Positions 6,929-15,189 are shown, counted from the first letter of the stretch. The stretch: 23,927 nucleotides of DNA from an uncultured Clostridium sp. (GCA_945946715.1 CAMEWU010000006.1:1-23927), one strand, 5' to 3'. Notes: generated from the sequence alone by a model not told the origin. Translations and numbers: made by a program.

Positions 6929-8284
6929 CTACTGCTCACGCAACAACTTTCTGCTTCGGATTGCAAACATAGTAACAGTTGTGCTCACTGCAAGAATATC
7001 ACTAATCGGCTCCGCAATCAGCAAGCCCCAGACGCCCCAACCTGTCACAAACGGAAGAAGCAGTGCCAGTGGCATAAGCAGTATCACCTTCCGCAACAGG
7101 GCAAGGAACATGGAAATCAAGGATTCTCCCAAAGCTAAAAACGTCTGCTGACAGGCTGTCTGGGCACCCATCAGGCACATTCCTGCCATGAATACCCGAA
7201 GTGCCGGAATACCCATCTGTATCAGTTCCTGATTATCCGTAAAAATACCCATAAACATTCCCGGGAATACTTCTACCAACAGAACGATTCCCAATGAAAA
7301 TGCCATACATATAACAAACAACGTCCGAAAGCATTTCTTTACCCGTTCCAGATTCCCTGCACCATAATTATAACTGACAATCGGCTGAGCCCCCTGTGCA
7401 AATCCCTGCATCGGCAACCAGACTACCTGCATAATGCTAAAGAGAATGGACATAACAGCAACATACATATCATTTCCATAATTTTTCATACCCGTATTGA
7501 AAATAAGCTGTATCAAACTTTCTGTAGACTGCATAATAAAAGGAGATACGCCCAATGCAAGAATGGAACCAATAATTCGTATATCCGGAATCATGTATTT
7601 CAACCGTAATTTCAAATGTGTTTTCTTACCTGTCAGAAAACGCAACACCCAGACAGCAGATACTGCCTGACTGATAATGGTTGCCAGTGCTGCACCTCGG
7701 ACTCCTAATTTGAAACCAAAGATGAAAATCGGGTCTAACAAAATATTCAGTACTGCGCCAATACAAACGGTAGCCATACTGGTTTTAGCAAATCCCTGAT
7801 TCGTAATAAAAGTATTTAATCCCAGTGCCATCTGAACGAAAATTGTTCCAATTAAATAAATACTCAGATAGCTGCTGGCATACGGAAGGGTCTGCTCGCT
7901 GGCACCGAACATCAGCAGTATCGGGTTCTTGGTTAATTGAAATACTACTGTTAAAATCACAGAAAATAACAGCAATAACGCAGTTGCATTTCCCATATAT
8001 TTTTCTGCCTTTTCATGGTCCCCTTTTCCCATAGCAATTGCTGCTCTGGATGAGCCACCCATACCTGCCAATCCGGCAAAAGCAGACACCAGCATAACAA
8101 TTGGAAATGTCACCCCTAAACCAGCCAACGCTTCGGTTCCTACCTCCGGAATCCGTCCAACGTAAACACGATCCACCATGTTATATAATAAATTCACCAA
8201 CTGGGCAATTACAGTTGGTATCGCAAGCTTGAATAATAATTGCACCACCGGCTCCGTAGCCAGCACTTCTTCATCCTTATTCAT
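6929..8284 (-). CDS. MATE family multidrug/drug-sodium antiporter
   Basis: Inner-membrane exporter of the MATE (NorM/DinF/MepA) superfamily, expected to expel cationic drugs or metabolites with Na+ or H+ exchange. The 451 residues with about 12 hydrophobic helices match the usual length. The N-terminal half has the typical LAIPTVIAQLVNLLYNMVDRVYVG and GMGGSSRAAIAMGKG segments. The second half repeats the fold, with the matching FAQGAQPIVSYNYGAGN segment near the middle. The start is set at the ATG 8282-8284, with GAGGA 6 bases upstream; the ATG at 8288-8290 touches that ribosome site and is less likely. It is divergent from ppaC, with 147 bases between the two starts. The substrate cannot be told. 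Confidence 0.93.
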   Translation of the reverse strand: MNKDEEVLATEPVVQLLFKLAIPTVIAQLVNLLYNMVDRVYVGRIPEVGTEALAGLGVTFPIVMLVSAFAGLAGMGGSSRAAIAMGKGDHEKAEKYMGNATALLLLFSVILTVVFQLTKNPILLMFGASEQTLPYASSYLSIYLIGTIFVQMALGLNTFITNQGFAKTSMATVCIGAVLNILLDPIFIFGFKLGVRGAALATIISQAVSAVWVLRFLTGKKTHLKLRLKYMIPDIRIIGSILALGVSPFIMQSTESLIQLIFNTGMKNYGNDMYVAVMSILFSIMQVVWLPMQGFAQGAQPIVSYNYGAGNLERVKKCFRTLFVICMAFSLGIVLLVEVFPGMFMGIFTDNQELIQMGIPALRVFMAGMCLMGAQTACQQTFLALGESLISMFLALLRKVILLMPLALLLPFVTGWGVWGLLIAEPISDILAVSTTVTMFAIRSRKLLREQ

Positions 8285-8431
8285 ATTCATTCCTCACAAT
8301 CCTTAAAAATTTCGCCTTACTATACCATCAAAAAAATATATGTGATATACTATAATAATACAATTCCAGATAAATTTATAGATTTCTTGAAATTTTTAGA
8401 AAGAATTAATACTTTAGAATCGAGGTGTGAA
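8285..8431. promoter_or_regulatory. divergent promoter region MATE / ppaC
   Basis: Very AT-rich shared upstream region. A plus-strand TATAAT at 8351-8356 could be the -10 of ppaC, and a minus-strand TATAGT at about 8319-8324 could be that of the MATE gene. Neither has a convincing -35. ppaC has a GAGGTG ribosome site at about 8422-8427. Confidence 0.35.
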
Positions 8432-10084
8432 ATGGAACAACGATTAACTTATGTAATTGGACATAAGAATCCTGATACGGATTCTATCTGTTCTGCCATT
8501 GCATATGCATATCTGAAAAATATAGAGCATCCCGGATGTTACGCTGCCCGTCGTGCCGGTAATATCAATAACGAAACGAATTTTGTACTGAATTACTTTC
8601 ATGTTGCTCCACCGGAATTCTTAGAGGATGTAAATGTCCAGATGAGAGATATTGATTTTCGGGAAACCAAAGGGGTAAAGGATACCATTTCCATTCGTGC
8701 CGCCTGGCTTCTGATGAAGGAACATGATGTGGTCACCCTTCCGATTACTCAGGGAGAGAATAAATTAGAAGGCCTGATCACCATTAACGACATTGCCAAA
8801 TCATACATGGATGTATTTGACAATAATATTCTTGCCCTAGCCCGAACACCAATCAGCAACCTGTTGGAGGTGTTAGATGGTACGTTGATTTGCGGCAATC
8901 CTCATGCCCGGATTGTCAATGGTAAGGTATTAATTGGTGCCGCCAATCGTGACCTTATGGAAGCATGTATTGAGGAAGATGATTTGGTGTTAGTTGCAGA
9001 CCGGGAGGATGCCCAGATTGAAGCAATCGAGCAGGGAGCTTCTTGTCTGGTTGTCTGCTTAAATGCTAAGGTAGCTCCTTCCATAGTGGCACTTGCAAAG
9101 GAACATCAATGCAATATTATAACCACCTATCTGGATACCTATGCGGCTGCCCGAATCATTAACCAGAGTATTCCAATAAAATATTTTATGCGCAGCTCTA
9201 ATCTGGTCACCTTCCAATTGGATGATACCTTAGACAGTGTAAAAGAAGTGATGTCAAAGCTACGACATCGTGATTTTCCAATTACAGATGATGTTGGCAA
9301 TTATTACGGTATGGTTTCCCGCCGGAACTTACTTGCCATGCGGCGGAAACAGGTGATTCTGGTAGATCATAATGAACGTTCTCAGGCAGTTTCCGGAATT
9401 GAAAATGCAGAAATATTAGAAATCATTGACCATCATAGAATCGGTTCTTTAGAGACCATCAATCCGGTATATTTCCGTAATCAGCCGGTAGGCTGTACGG
9501 CAACAATTATATATCAGATGTATTTGGAACAGCAGGTTACTCCACCAAAACACATTGCAGGGTTACTTTGTTCTGCTATCCTTTCAGATACATTAATGTT
9601 CCGTTCTCCAACCTGCACTTCTATGGATGAATCTGCTGCCCGACAGTTATCAAAGCTTGCAGAAATTGATATTGAGAGTTATGCCATGGAAATGTTCGCT
9701 GCCGGCAGTGATTTACTTGAGAAAACACCGGAAGAGATTTTCTATCAGGATTTTAAGACTTTTCATGTGGGTGATATTACCTTTGGTGTGGGACAAATCA
9801 GCTCTATGAACCGTCAGGAATTAACAGACCTGCAAACCAGAATTCACGATTATCTGAAGGATGCTTATCTCACAACCAAGTGTGATATGATTTTCTTCGT
9901 CATGACCAATATTTTAGATGAAGGCTCTAATCTGCTCTGCTATGGAGAACAGGCTGACCAATTGGCCGCAGAAGCATTCCAGACAGAGTTAACCGGAAAT
10001 GTCTGCTACTTGCCGGGCGTTGTCTCTCGAAAGAAACAGATTGTGCCATTGCTGGTAAGCACCTTACAACAATGGGACAATTAA
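8432..10084 (+). CDS. ppaC: CBS/DRTGG-regulated manganese-dependent inorganic pyrophosphatase
   Basis: Cytoplasmic family II (DHH) pyrophosphatase that hydrolyses PPi to drive biosynthesis. The 550 residues are longer than the simple ~310-residue PpaC because a regulatory insert splits the DHH domain: CBS, then DRTGG, then CBS, running from about residue 70 to 305. Catalytic motifs are GHKNPDTDS at 10-18 (metal ligands H11, D15, D17), VDHNERSQA after the insert, DHHRIG, SDTL, and SRKKQ near the C-terminus in DHHA2. In characterised CBS-PPases the insert binds AMP/ADP and diadenosine polyphosphates. The ATG at 8432 follows GAGGTG by 4 bases; the frame is open further upstream but that part reads as promoter sequence. 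It is the only clear plus-strand gene and is followed by a terminator at 10159-10214. Confidence 0.95.
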   Translation: MEQRLTYVIGHKNPDTDSICSAIAYAYLKNIEHPGCYAARRAGNINNETNFVLNYFHVAPPEFLEDVNVQMRDIDFRETKGVKDTISIRAAWLLMKEHDVVTLPITQGENKLEGLITINDIAKSYMDVFDNNILALARTPISNLLEVLDGTLICGNPHARIVNGKVLIGAANRDLMEACIEEDDLVLVADREDAQIEAIEQGASCLVVCLNAKVAPSIVALAKEHQCNIITTYLDTYAAARIINQSIPIKYFMRSSNLVTFQLDDTLDSVKEVMSKLRHRDFPITDDVGNYYGMVSRRNLLAMRRKQVILVDHNERSQAVSGIENAEILEIIDHHRIGSLETINPVYFRNQPVGCTATIIYQMYLEQQVTPPKHIAGLLCSAILSDTLMFRSPTCTSMDESAARQLSKLAEIDIESYAMEMFAAGSDLLEKTPEEIFYQDFKTFHVGDITFGVGQISSMNRQELTDLQTRIHDYLKDAYLTTKCDMIFFVMTNILDEGSNLLCYGEQADQLAAEAFQTELTGNVCYLPGVVSRKKQIVPLLVSTLQQWDN

Positions 10085-10158
10085 AAATCACTTTTTGTTA
10101 TTGTGTTTTTGCTGAATTCCAATTTATAAAGTTGCCATTATAGCAAAGAAATAATTAT

Positions 10159-10214
10159 AAGGCTACCCACTACAATTGAGGTAACCCTCAAATCAAGTAA
10201 GTAGCCTTTTCTTA
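10159..10214 (+). terminator. terminator after ppaC
   Basis: Outer stem aaggctac (10159-10166) with gtagcctt (10201-10208), an inner hairpin ttgagg-taac-cctcaa (10176-10191), then TTTTCTT. The two-storey stem lies 75 bases after the ppaC stop. It may also stop minus-strand transcripts of the small gene at 10239-10466, but the T-run on that side is broken. Confidence 0.75.
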
Positions 10215-10238
10215 ATTCTGAATTTCAAAAAATACACA

Positions 10239-10466
10239 TTACATTATATTCTTTAACTGCTCTACCAATTCCAAATCAGACTGGGTCAATTTGATATTTG
10301 TCTTTAACATCTGTCCATCCGGATGAGTAATCTGAACTTCAATAATACTTCCCTCACCCATTCCGGAATTCTTTAATGCATTCAAAAACATTGGAAACTT
10401 TGGATGATTTTGAACAAATTGCTCCCATAGTCCTTTTAATTTGAATATTGCTGCCGGATTCTTCAT
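10239..10466 (-). CDS. small conserved-looking cytoplasmic protein, unknown function
   Basis: Protein of 75 residues starting MKNPAAIFKLKGLWEQF. It has an N-terminal amphipathic helical part with FxxNHPKFPxFLNAL spacing, then a GxIIEVQITHPDG strand-turn and a C-terminal helix ending LVEQLKN. There is no signal peptide, TM helix or cysteine motif. The ATG at 10464-10466 is preceded by AGAGGCG; the upstream open frame to 10523 has no such site. It stands alone, between the ppaC terminator and the ECF operon end. A hyphenated palindrome tatac-t-gtata lies upstream at 10528-10538. I do not recognise the family; small proteins of this style recur in Lachnospiraceae (impression, not checked). Confidence 0.75.
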   Translation of the reverse strand: MKNPAAIFKLKGLWEQFVQNHPKFPMFLNALKNSGMGEGSIIEVQITHPDGQMLKTNIKLTQSDLELVEQLKNIM

Positions 10467-10527
10467 GTATATCGCCTCTTTTCTTTCATTTCTAGAATTC
10501 TCACATTCTAAAAATTTATCCATAGGA

Positions 10528-10538
10528 TATACTGTATA
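10528..10538. promoter_or_regulatory. short palindrome upstream of the 75-residue gene
   Basis: Perfect 5-bp arms around one base (tatactgtata), about 62 bases upstream of the small gene. It could be an operator or simply a -10-rich promoter segment. Confidence 0.3.
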
Positions 10539-10586
10539 CTAAATTTCTTCTTTTTTCAACAAAAAGAGACGGATGTTTTTACTTTG

Positions 10587-10955
10587 CTACATCATATATC
10601 GATTCCAACAGTCAAAGAACCATTCCATACCTGCCATACCCAGAGAGAACAGGGTAATAACAAATACCAGAAAGATACCCCAGCCGTCGTATTTGGCCTG
10701 TTCCGTCCAAAATGTACTCACTAACACCTCAACCCCAAGGGATATCATGGCACAAGGCCATAAGTGCCAGATAGTATTATATGTTAATGTTGGCACAAAA
10801 ATATGTGCCAGAAATATACATCCAAAAAACAGCAACATTAATCCTAGTGTAATCGTTCCAACCTTATGTGTCCGACGATTTTTTATAGAAGTATGGTTCC
10901 CTGTTTCCGGTTGTTCCATTTCTATTTCTTTTATTTCCATTTTCTTTGCTTCCAT
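10587..10955 (-). CDS. LiaF/DUF5668-like small membrane protein, last gene of ECF operon
   Basis: Protein of 122 residues with a charged cytoplasmic N-terminus (1-32) followed by three hydrophobic helices at about 33-52, 60-78 and 92-112. The pattern TITLGLMLLFFGCIFL then IWHLWPCAMISLGVEVL fits the LiaI/LiaF-like transmembrane region (DUF5668), found in envelope-stress proteins. The ATG at 10953-10955 has AGGAG 7 bases upstream. It starts 4 bases after the stop of the preceding gene, so it belongs to the sigma-factor operon. A role in sensing or buffering envelope stress is inferred from family and context. Confidence 0.8.
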   Translation of the reverse strand: MEAKKMEIKEIEMEQPETGNHTSIKNRRTHKVGTITLGLMLLFFGCIFLAHIFVPTLTYNTIWHLWPCAMISLGVEVLVSTFWTEQAKYDGWGIFLVFVITLFSLGMAGMEWFFDCWNRYMM

Positions 10956-10959
10956 AGTA

Positions 10960-11571
10960 TCACTCCTGTTCTTCCTTAACCTTTGTATTTTCCATCTGAG
11001 CCAGTGCCGGAAGTTCCTGTCTGTTTAACTCTCCTGTCGGTATCGGAGACTCCTGTCTGCTTAACTCTTCTGCCTGTGCCTCCAGACTTTCTTTCTTTCC
11101 TGCCACCATTTTAATACCAATGATAATCAATACCACTGCAACGACCACTTTTGAAATCAAATTCGTAGAAATCGGACCAATTAAATTCCAGATTACGTCT
11201 GGCAGCATACTCATTGTTAAATCACCCAGCATTATCACTCCAATGAAAATCAACAATCCTGCTATAATTCTGTAAATAGTTTTAGACATGCCTTTTTCTC
11301 CTGCAAATGGGATGATATAACTGTCTTCCATTTGCATAAACTTCTCCTCCGGTATTCCTCCCAGATTATTTGCATGGAAAAAACTGTATATCCATATAAT
11401 TGCTGATACAAAAAGTAACTGAGCAATTCCTGTTAAGCTTGCAATGGCAATCGTTCCAAAGAAACCTATCAACAGAGAAAGTCCCATTTTCATAAATCCC
11501 AGATACATTTCTCCTGCTCCCGGCAACAGGGAACATAAAAATACTAAAAATCGATTCTTTTTTTGTTTCAT
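10960..11571 (-). CDS. polytopic membrane protein, TM2-like, ECF operon
   Basis: Protein of 203 residues. The N-terminal half has the TM2-like pattern: FLVFLCSLLPGAGEMYLGFMKMGLSLL, then a second helix pair ending IWIYSFFHANN. A second hydrophobic block (about 105-165) has IYRIIAGLLIFIGVIMLGDL and KVVVAVVLIIIGIKMV. The last 40 residues are charged, with two similar short repeats (LSRQESPIPTGE / LNRQELPALAQ). The start is set at the ATG 11569-11571, 8 bases after GGAGG; the ATG two codons earlier is only 2 bases from GGAGG. It lies between the anti-sigma gene and the DUF5668 gene. The function is not known; an envelope-stress effector is a reasonable guess. Confidence 0.78.
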   Translation of the reverse strand: MKQKKNRFLVFLCSLLPGAGEMYLGFMKMGLSLLIGFFGTIAIASLTGIAQLLFVSAIIWIYSFFHANNLGGIPEEKFMQMEDSYIIPFAGEKGMSKTIYRIIAGLLIFIGVIMLGDLTMSMLPDVIWNLIGPISTNLISKVVVAVVLIIIGIKMVAGKKESLEAQAEELSRQESPIPTGELNRQELPALAQMENTKVKEEQE

Positions 11572-11612
11572 CTTCATTTCCTCCAATTCATGCTTATTTT
11601 ATTTTCTGAACT

Positions 11613-12065
11613 CTATTCCTGTTTCAACAATTCCTGCTTTTGGTTATCTTTCTCTATGAGCACCTGTTTTTCTGACAAATTACACATCCTGTCTGTAATC
11701 GTATTCACATGACTCAGAATCCCTTCTGTTACTTTATTCAGACCGGAAAGTATCCCCTGTTCCTGTTGGGCATAGTATTCTTCTTTCGTCATACCTGGTT
11801 CATTATGAGAAGAAACAGGCATTAAAAATAATAGAACCAATGCGGCTGCAATACCGCTAAAGGTTTTTATTTCATATAGAACCATCTGCTTTCGGATATG
11901 ATGTCGGACATGATTCAAAGCAGTTTTTCTCTGTGTCTGGTCTATCTCCCGGATTTCCTGAAGCATTCGTTGTTTTAAGTAAGCCGGAGCCTTTAACATA
12001 GCATGCTCCTCAACATCTTCAATCAGTTCCAGCAGCTCCTGGTCTGTTATATATTCCTCTTTCAT
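11613..12065 (-). CDS. probable single-pass anti-sigma factor
   Basis: Protein of 150 residues with a cytoplasmic N-terminal part (1-67), one TM helix (about 70-86, FSGIAAALVLLFLMPV) and an outside part of about 60 residues. The first residues (YITDQELLELIEDVEEHAMLKAP) resemble the N-terminal helices of clostridial anti-sigma factors. No zinc HxxxCxxC motif is present, so it is not a ZAS-type protein. Its ATG overlaps the sigma-factor stop by 4 bases (ATGA), a typical translational coupling of sigma and anti-sigma. That pairing is the main basis for the call. Confidence 0.8.
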   Translation of the reverse strand: MKEEYITDQELLELIEDVEEHAMLKAPAYLKQRMLQEIREIDQTQRKTALNHVRHHIRKQMVLYEIKTFSGIAAALVLLFLMPVSSHNEPGMTKEEYYAQQEQGILSGLNKVTEGILSHVNTITDRMCNLSEKQVLIEKDNQKQELLKQE

Positions 12066-12565
12066 TTTGGCTCCTCCTTTCGATACATCTCCTGCAACAT
12101 ACTTCTTGCTCTATAAATCTGTGTCTGTACTGTCTTCAGCTTTCTGTGCAGTTTTTTTGCAATTTCTTCCGGACTATTCTCTTCATGAAAATACAAAACC
12201 GCCACTTCTCCGTATGGTTCTTTCAAATCCTGGCAAAAAGCAAGCAGTGTATTTCTTACTGATTTTTCATAAGCTTCCTGCTCAGGCAATCCGTCCCGGC
12301 TCTGTAACTCCGGCAAATCTGCCAAATCCATAGGTTCTGATCGGCGCTTTGCGGACTTTAGATAATCTGTACATTTATTTACAGCAATCCTGCACAACCA
12401 CGCTTTCTCATTTTCTCCATCAAATGTATTCAAACTACGATATGCAGACAGAAATGTATCTTGCGTCAAATCCTCTGCGGCAAAATAATCCCCGATTGTC
12501 CGATAGCATATAGAAAATATTAAATTTTGATATTGGTCAATCAGCGCTGATATATTGACATTCAA
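12062..12565 (-). CDS. ECF sigma-70 family RNA polymerase sigma factor
   Basis: Alternative sigma factor of 167 residues. Region 2 covers about 8-76 (YQNLIFSICYRTIGDYFAAE, then DLTQDTFLSAYRSLNTF and AWLCRIAVNKCTDYLK); region 4 covers about 105-160 (PYGEVAVLYFHEENSPEEIA and a TVQTQIYRARSML recognition helix). The start must be the TTG at 12563-12565: an in-frame TAG lies two codons upstream and the next in-frame Met is around residue 78. AGGTG sits 9 bases before it. An AUG in another frame nearby is a trap for gene callers. It leads a four-gene operon with an anti-sigma and two membrane proteins. A minus-strand TATAAT lies at 12602-12607, without a clear -35. Confidence 0.93.
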   Translation of the reverse strand: MNVNISALIDQYQNLIFSICYRTIGDYFAAEDLTQDTFLSAYRSLNTFDGENEKAWLCRIAVNKCTDYLKSAKRRSEPMDLADLPELQSRDGLPEQEAYEKSVRNTLLAFCQDLKEPYGEVAVLYFHEENSPEEIAKKLHRKLKTVQTQIYRARSMLQEMYRKEEPK

Positions 12566-12630
12566 AGACTATTTCACCTGCCTCTTCTCTCTGCTCTATC
12601 TATTATAACGACTTTCTCTCTTCTTTTTCT

Positions 12631-12676
12631 TCAAAAAAATGAAAAATGCACCAGAAATTTCTTTCTGATGCATTTT
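12631..12676 (-). terminator. terminator after hsp20
   Basis: 15-bp arms (12643-12657 with 12662-12676) pair with one mismatch around a 4-base loop, followed on the minus strand by TTTTT, CA and seven more T. It starts about 35 bases after the hsp20 stop. Confidence 0.85.
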
Positions 12677-12711
12677 CCACACAATTGCTTTTCAATTACT
12701 TATTTCATTCC

Positions 12712-13179
12712 TTATTCAATGGCAATATAATTCTTTTGCTCTACTGTCTGGACATCCTTCTTTGGAATAGTCAGCTGTAGGATACCATCTTCAAATTTCG
12801 CCTTAACCTCTTCCTGGGTAACATCTTCACCTACATAGAAGCTACGACTCATACTGCCCACATAACGTTCCTGACGGATATATTTACCGGTTTTCTTATC
12901 CTTTTCGTCCTTATCCAGACCCTTAGAAGCAGAAATGGTAATATAACCATCTTTCAATTCTGCATTTACTTCATCCTTCTTAAAGCCAGGTAAATCGATA
13001 TCAACCTCGTAGTGGTCATCCATATCTCGTACATCTGTCTTCATTAAGTTCTTAGCATGCTTACCATACAGCTGATGCTTTACAGGTGCTAAGCCCTTCT
13101 GAAATTCCCGTTCAAATTCCTTATCAAAGGAATCCATCCAATCATCAAATAAACTTTCTCCAAAAATACTAGGTAACAT
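12712..13179 (-). CDS. hsp20: Hsp20/alpha-crystallin small heat shock protein
   Basis: ATP-independent holdase that binds unfolding proteins under heat or other stress in the cytoplasm. Of 155 residues, the N-terminal arm (1-45) is Phe/Asp-rich, the alpha-crystallin domain runs from about 46 to 142 (KTDVRDMDDHYEVDIDLPGFKKD near its start, FEDGILQLTIPKK near its end), and the tail is short. The ATG at 13177-13179 has AAAGGAG 9 bases upstream. The gene stands alone, with its own promoter and terminator. A near-perfect CIRCE operator covers the -35 box, so HrcA repression is expected. The mRNA leader is about 140 bases long. Confidence 0.95.
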   Translation of the reverse strand: MLPSIFGESLFDDWMDSFDKEFEREFQKGLAPVKHQLYGKHAKNLMKTDVRDMDDHYEVDIDLPGFKKDEVNAELKDGYITISASKGLDKDEKDKKTGKYIRQERYVGSMSRSFYVGEDVTQEEVKAKFEDGILQLTIPKKDVQTVEQKNYIAIE

Positions 13180-13325
13180 AAGACATTTCTCCTTTCATAC
13201 ATGAACTTATCTGTTCATAAAAACCGTTTTGGCACGATCAGAGAAATCTGAGGTGTCGAGTCATTAACATCGGAATCCGGAACCTATCTCACTACTTTTT
13301 GTTCCCTTTCCTTTGTTCTAGTTGT

Positions 13326-13368
13326 ACTATAACACCTATTATTAGCACTGTCAATAGTCGAGTGCTAA
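13326..13368 (-). promoter_or_regulatory. CIRCE operator and sigma-A promoter of hsp20
   Basis: TTAGCACTg-N9-GAGTGCTAA at 13342-13368 matches the CIRCE consensus at 17 of 18 arm positions. On the minus strand, TTGACA (13349-13354) lies inside the CIRCE spacer and is followed after exactly 17 bases by TATAGT (13326-13331). HrcA bound here would block RNA polymerase directly. Confidence 0.95.
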
Positions 13369-13389
13369 TTTCACAAAATATTCACAATT

Positions 13390-14970
13390 TTATTCGCTAA
13401 TATGAGCTTCTACCACTACACTGGTATCTCCTTGTTCCTTCATCTTCTGCTTCATCTCATACATTTCTCCATCTGCCCGATGAAATACACTATCATAATC
13501 TCCGTCTGCATCACAAATTGCAAATCCGATTGCCGCAGAAACCTTAATATTACCTTTCTTTTCATCCAATCCTTCTTGAAATTCCGTAACTAATTCCCTG
13601 CACATCTGTTGGTTTAAATTCTTCTTAATGACTGTAAATTCATCACCGCCAATACGGTAAACCGATTCCTGGTCAAATACATTTATCAGCTCCTCTGATG
13701 TAGCAATAATTAAGTCATTTCCGCAACCATGCCCATAAGTATCATTAATCTGTTTCAACCCATTAATATCTACAACAAATACAGCAAATGACTCTTTTTT
13801 CTCCTTCCATTCTTCATTAATCGTCATTACATCATGCAGATATGCGGTATTATTCTTTACGCCGGTTAATTTATCTATGTAAGCAAGATTTTTAATATAT
13901 TCTATTTTAATCTTTAACTGTTTGGCGGTCTCTTTTAAACTATCAGACAGAATTCCAACTTCATCCTTTGACTTACAGGTAAACGAGACATCCAGATTCC
14001 CATTTGCAATCTCATTGGCTGCCACTGTTAACTCTTTCAGTGGCCGGATAATCGTTTTTGCGATTGTTGCGGTGACCAGGGTAAATATCATGATTATGAG
14101 AATGGTCAAAGCAATAATACTCATTATCAGATAATTGGATGAACGGTTAATCTCTGAAATCGGAGCTGTCACCGACAGATACATACCATTTCGAAGGAAT
14201 TTAGACGATATTTTATCCTCTTCTGTATTAATGACTGTACCTTCCGAATTATATCTGCTATAAATAACACTGGAATTCTCATCCGTTAGAAATGCATATC
14301 CGGTATCATAGACTTGTATGCTGTCCACTTCTTTCATGATGTAATTAAAATCAATATCCATTCCTACTATTCCCACTAATTCATCATTTTTATAAACCGG
14401 AATGACATAAGAAATCATATATACATCAATATTCTGATTATAATACGGCTGTAGCCATAAATCCTTTCCATATTGAATGGTAGTGTAATACCAGCCTACA
14501 TGCTCTGTATCATCACTATCATATTCTTCAATATCTGTTAACTCTGTATCAATAAAGTGTCCGCTTTTCTTATCCTTCACCCAGAAAAACCCAGCTTTAG
14601 AAGAAGTAATATCCGGATTAAACCGTACATAGATAGCAACTGCACCTTCTGTCTCCTTTGCAATTGTTAATCCTAATTCACTAAGCTCTTGCGTATATTC
14701 TTTCAAATACTCCTCGTCATTCATAAGTCTGGTTGTACTTTCCAAATTATTAATCGTATATTCTGAAAGAATTTCCACTGACTGCTCCATCCGACCCAGA
14801 ATCCCATTTAATTCCTGGGCTTTTTCACTACAAGTCAGATTCATAATATCTGCCGAAGACTGGTTCATTGCCCTTCGAATCCATATTGTTCCAATCCCAC
14901 CAATTAGAACTGTAGAAACTATAATTACCACAATAACCAGAGAAACTATCTTTGTCTGAATGGATTTCAT
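13390..14970 (-). CDS. Cache-HAMP-GGDEF diguanylate cyclase
   Basis: Membrane receptor of 526 residues that makes cyclic-di-GMP. TM1 lies at about 7-29, an extracellular dCache-type sensor at 35-278 (with WYYTTIQYGKDLWLQPYYN and IPVYKNDELVGIVGMDIDF), TM2 at about 280-304, HAMP at 305-357, and GGDEF at about 362-520. The active-site signature is intact (DKLTGVKN 366-373, DINGLKQINDTYGH 401-414, GGDEF 441-445). The inhibitory RxxD site five residues before GGDEF is absent (FDQE there), so product inhibition at that site is not expected. The ATG has AAGGTGG 7 bases upstream. It is monocistronic. The ligand is unknown; dCache domains often bind amino acids or small acids. Confidence 0.95.
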   Translation of the reverse strand: MKSIQTKIVSLVIVVIIVSTVLIGGIGTIWIRRAMNQSSADIMNLTCSEKAQELNGILGRMEQSVEILSEYTINNLESTTRLMNDEEYLKEYTQELSELGLTIAKETEGAVAIYVRFNPDITSSKAGFFWVKDKKSGHFIDTELTDIEEYDSDDTEHVGWYYTTIQYGKDLWLQPYYNQNIDVYMISYVIPVYKNDELVGIVGMDIDFNYIMKEVDSIQVYDTGYAFLTDENSSVIYSRYNSEGTVINTEEDKISSKFLRNGMYLSVTAPISEINRSSNYLIMSIIALTILIIMIFTLVTATIAKTIIRPLKELTVAANEIANGNLDVSFTCKSKDEVGILSDSLKETAKQLKIKIEYIKNLAYIDKLTGVKNNTAYLHDVMTINEEWKEKKESFAVFVVDINGLKQINDTYGHGCGNDLIIATSEELINVFDQESVYRIGGDEFTVIKKNLNQQMCRELVTEFQEGLDEKKGNIKVSAAIGFAICDADGDYDSVFHRADGEMYEMKQKMKEQGDTSVVVEAHISE

Positions 14971-15019
14971 ACTATTACCACCTTGTAAAACTATCTGCTT
15001 CCTTTTAAGAATTTCTAAC

Positions 15020-15035
15020 TATTCTATATAGAATA
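15020..15035. promoter_or_regulatory. 16-bp perfect palindrome upstream of the GGDEF gene
   Basis: tattctatatagaata is its own complement over all 16 bases and lies 50 bases upstream of the start codon. On the minus strand its 5' half (TATTCT) could overlap a -10 box. Just upstream are further imperfect stems (catagattctgttttctatg at 15064-15083, and tgcgtc/gacaca). Likely an operator; the regulator is unknown. Confidence 0.45.
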
Positions 15036-15114
15036 ACAAAACATGCGTCACAAAAGCGACACACATAGATTCTGTTTTCTATGATTTCTTTAATAATTAT
15101 ATACTATTTTATAT

Positions 15115-15156
15115 AAAAAAGCACCGGAAACTCTAACTTTTAAGAATTTCCAGTGC
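15115..15156 (-). terminator. terminator of the tetR-chemoreceptor operon
   Basis: 10-bp arms (15121-15130, 15147-15156; one G-T pair in the minus-strand RNA) around a 16-base loop, followed by TTTTTT. It lies 34 bases after the stop of the glutathione transferase remnant and marks the end of the unit that begins at 19427. Confidence 0.8.
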
Positions 15157-15189
15157 ACAAGGAGGTTGTGAAACTATTTTTACTCCAGC

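Noticed and set aside
8240..8431. N-terminal extension of the pyrophosphatase into the upstream open frame
   Set aside because: The extra residues are encoded by promoter-like AT-rich DNA and overlap the MATE start; the ATG at 8432 has a ribosome site and matches the family start.
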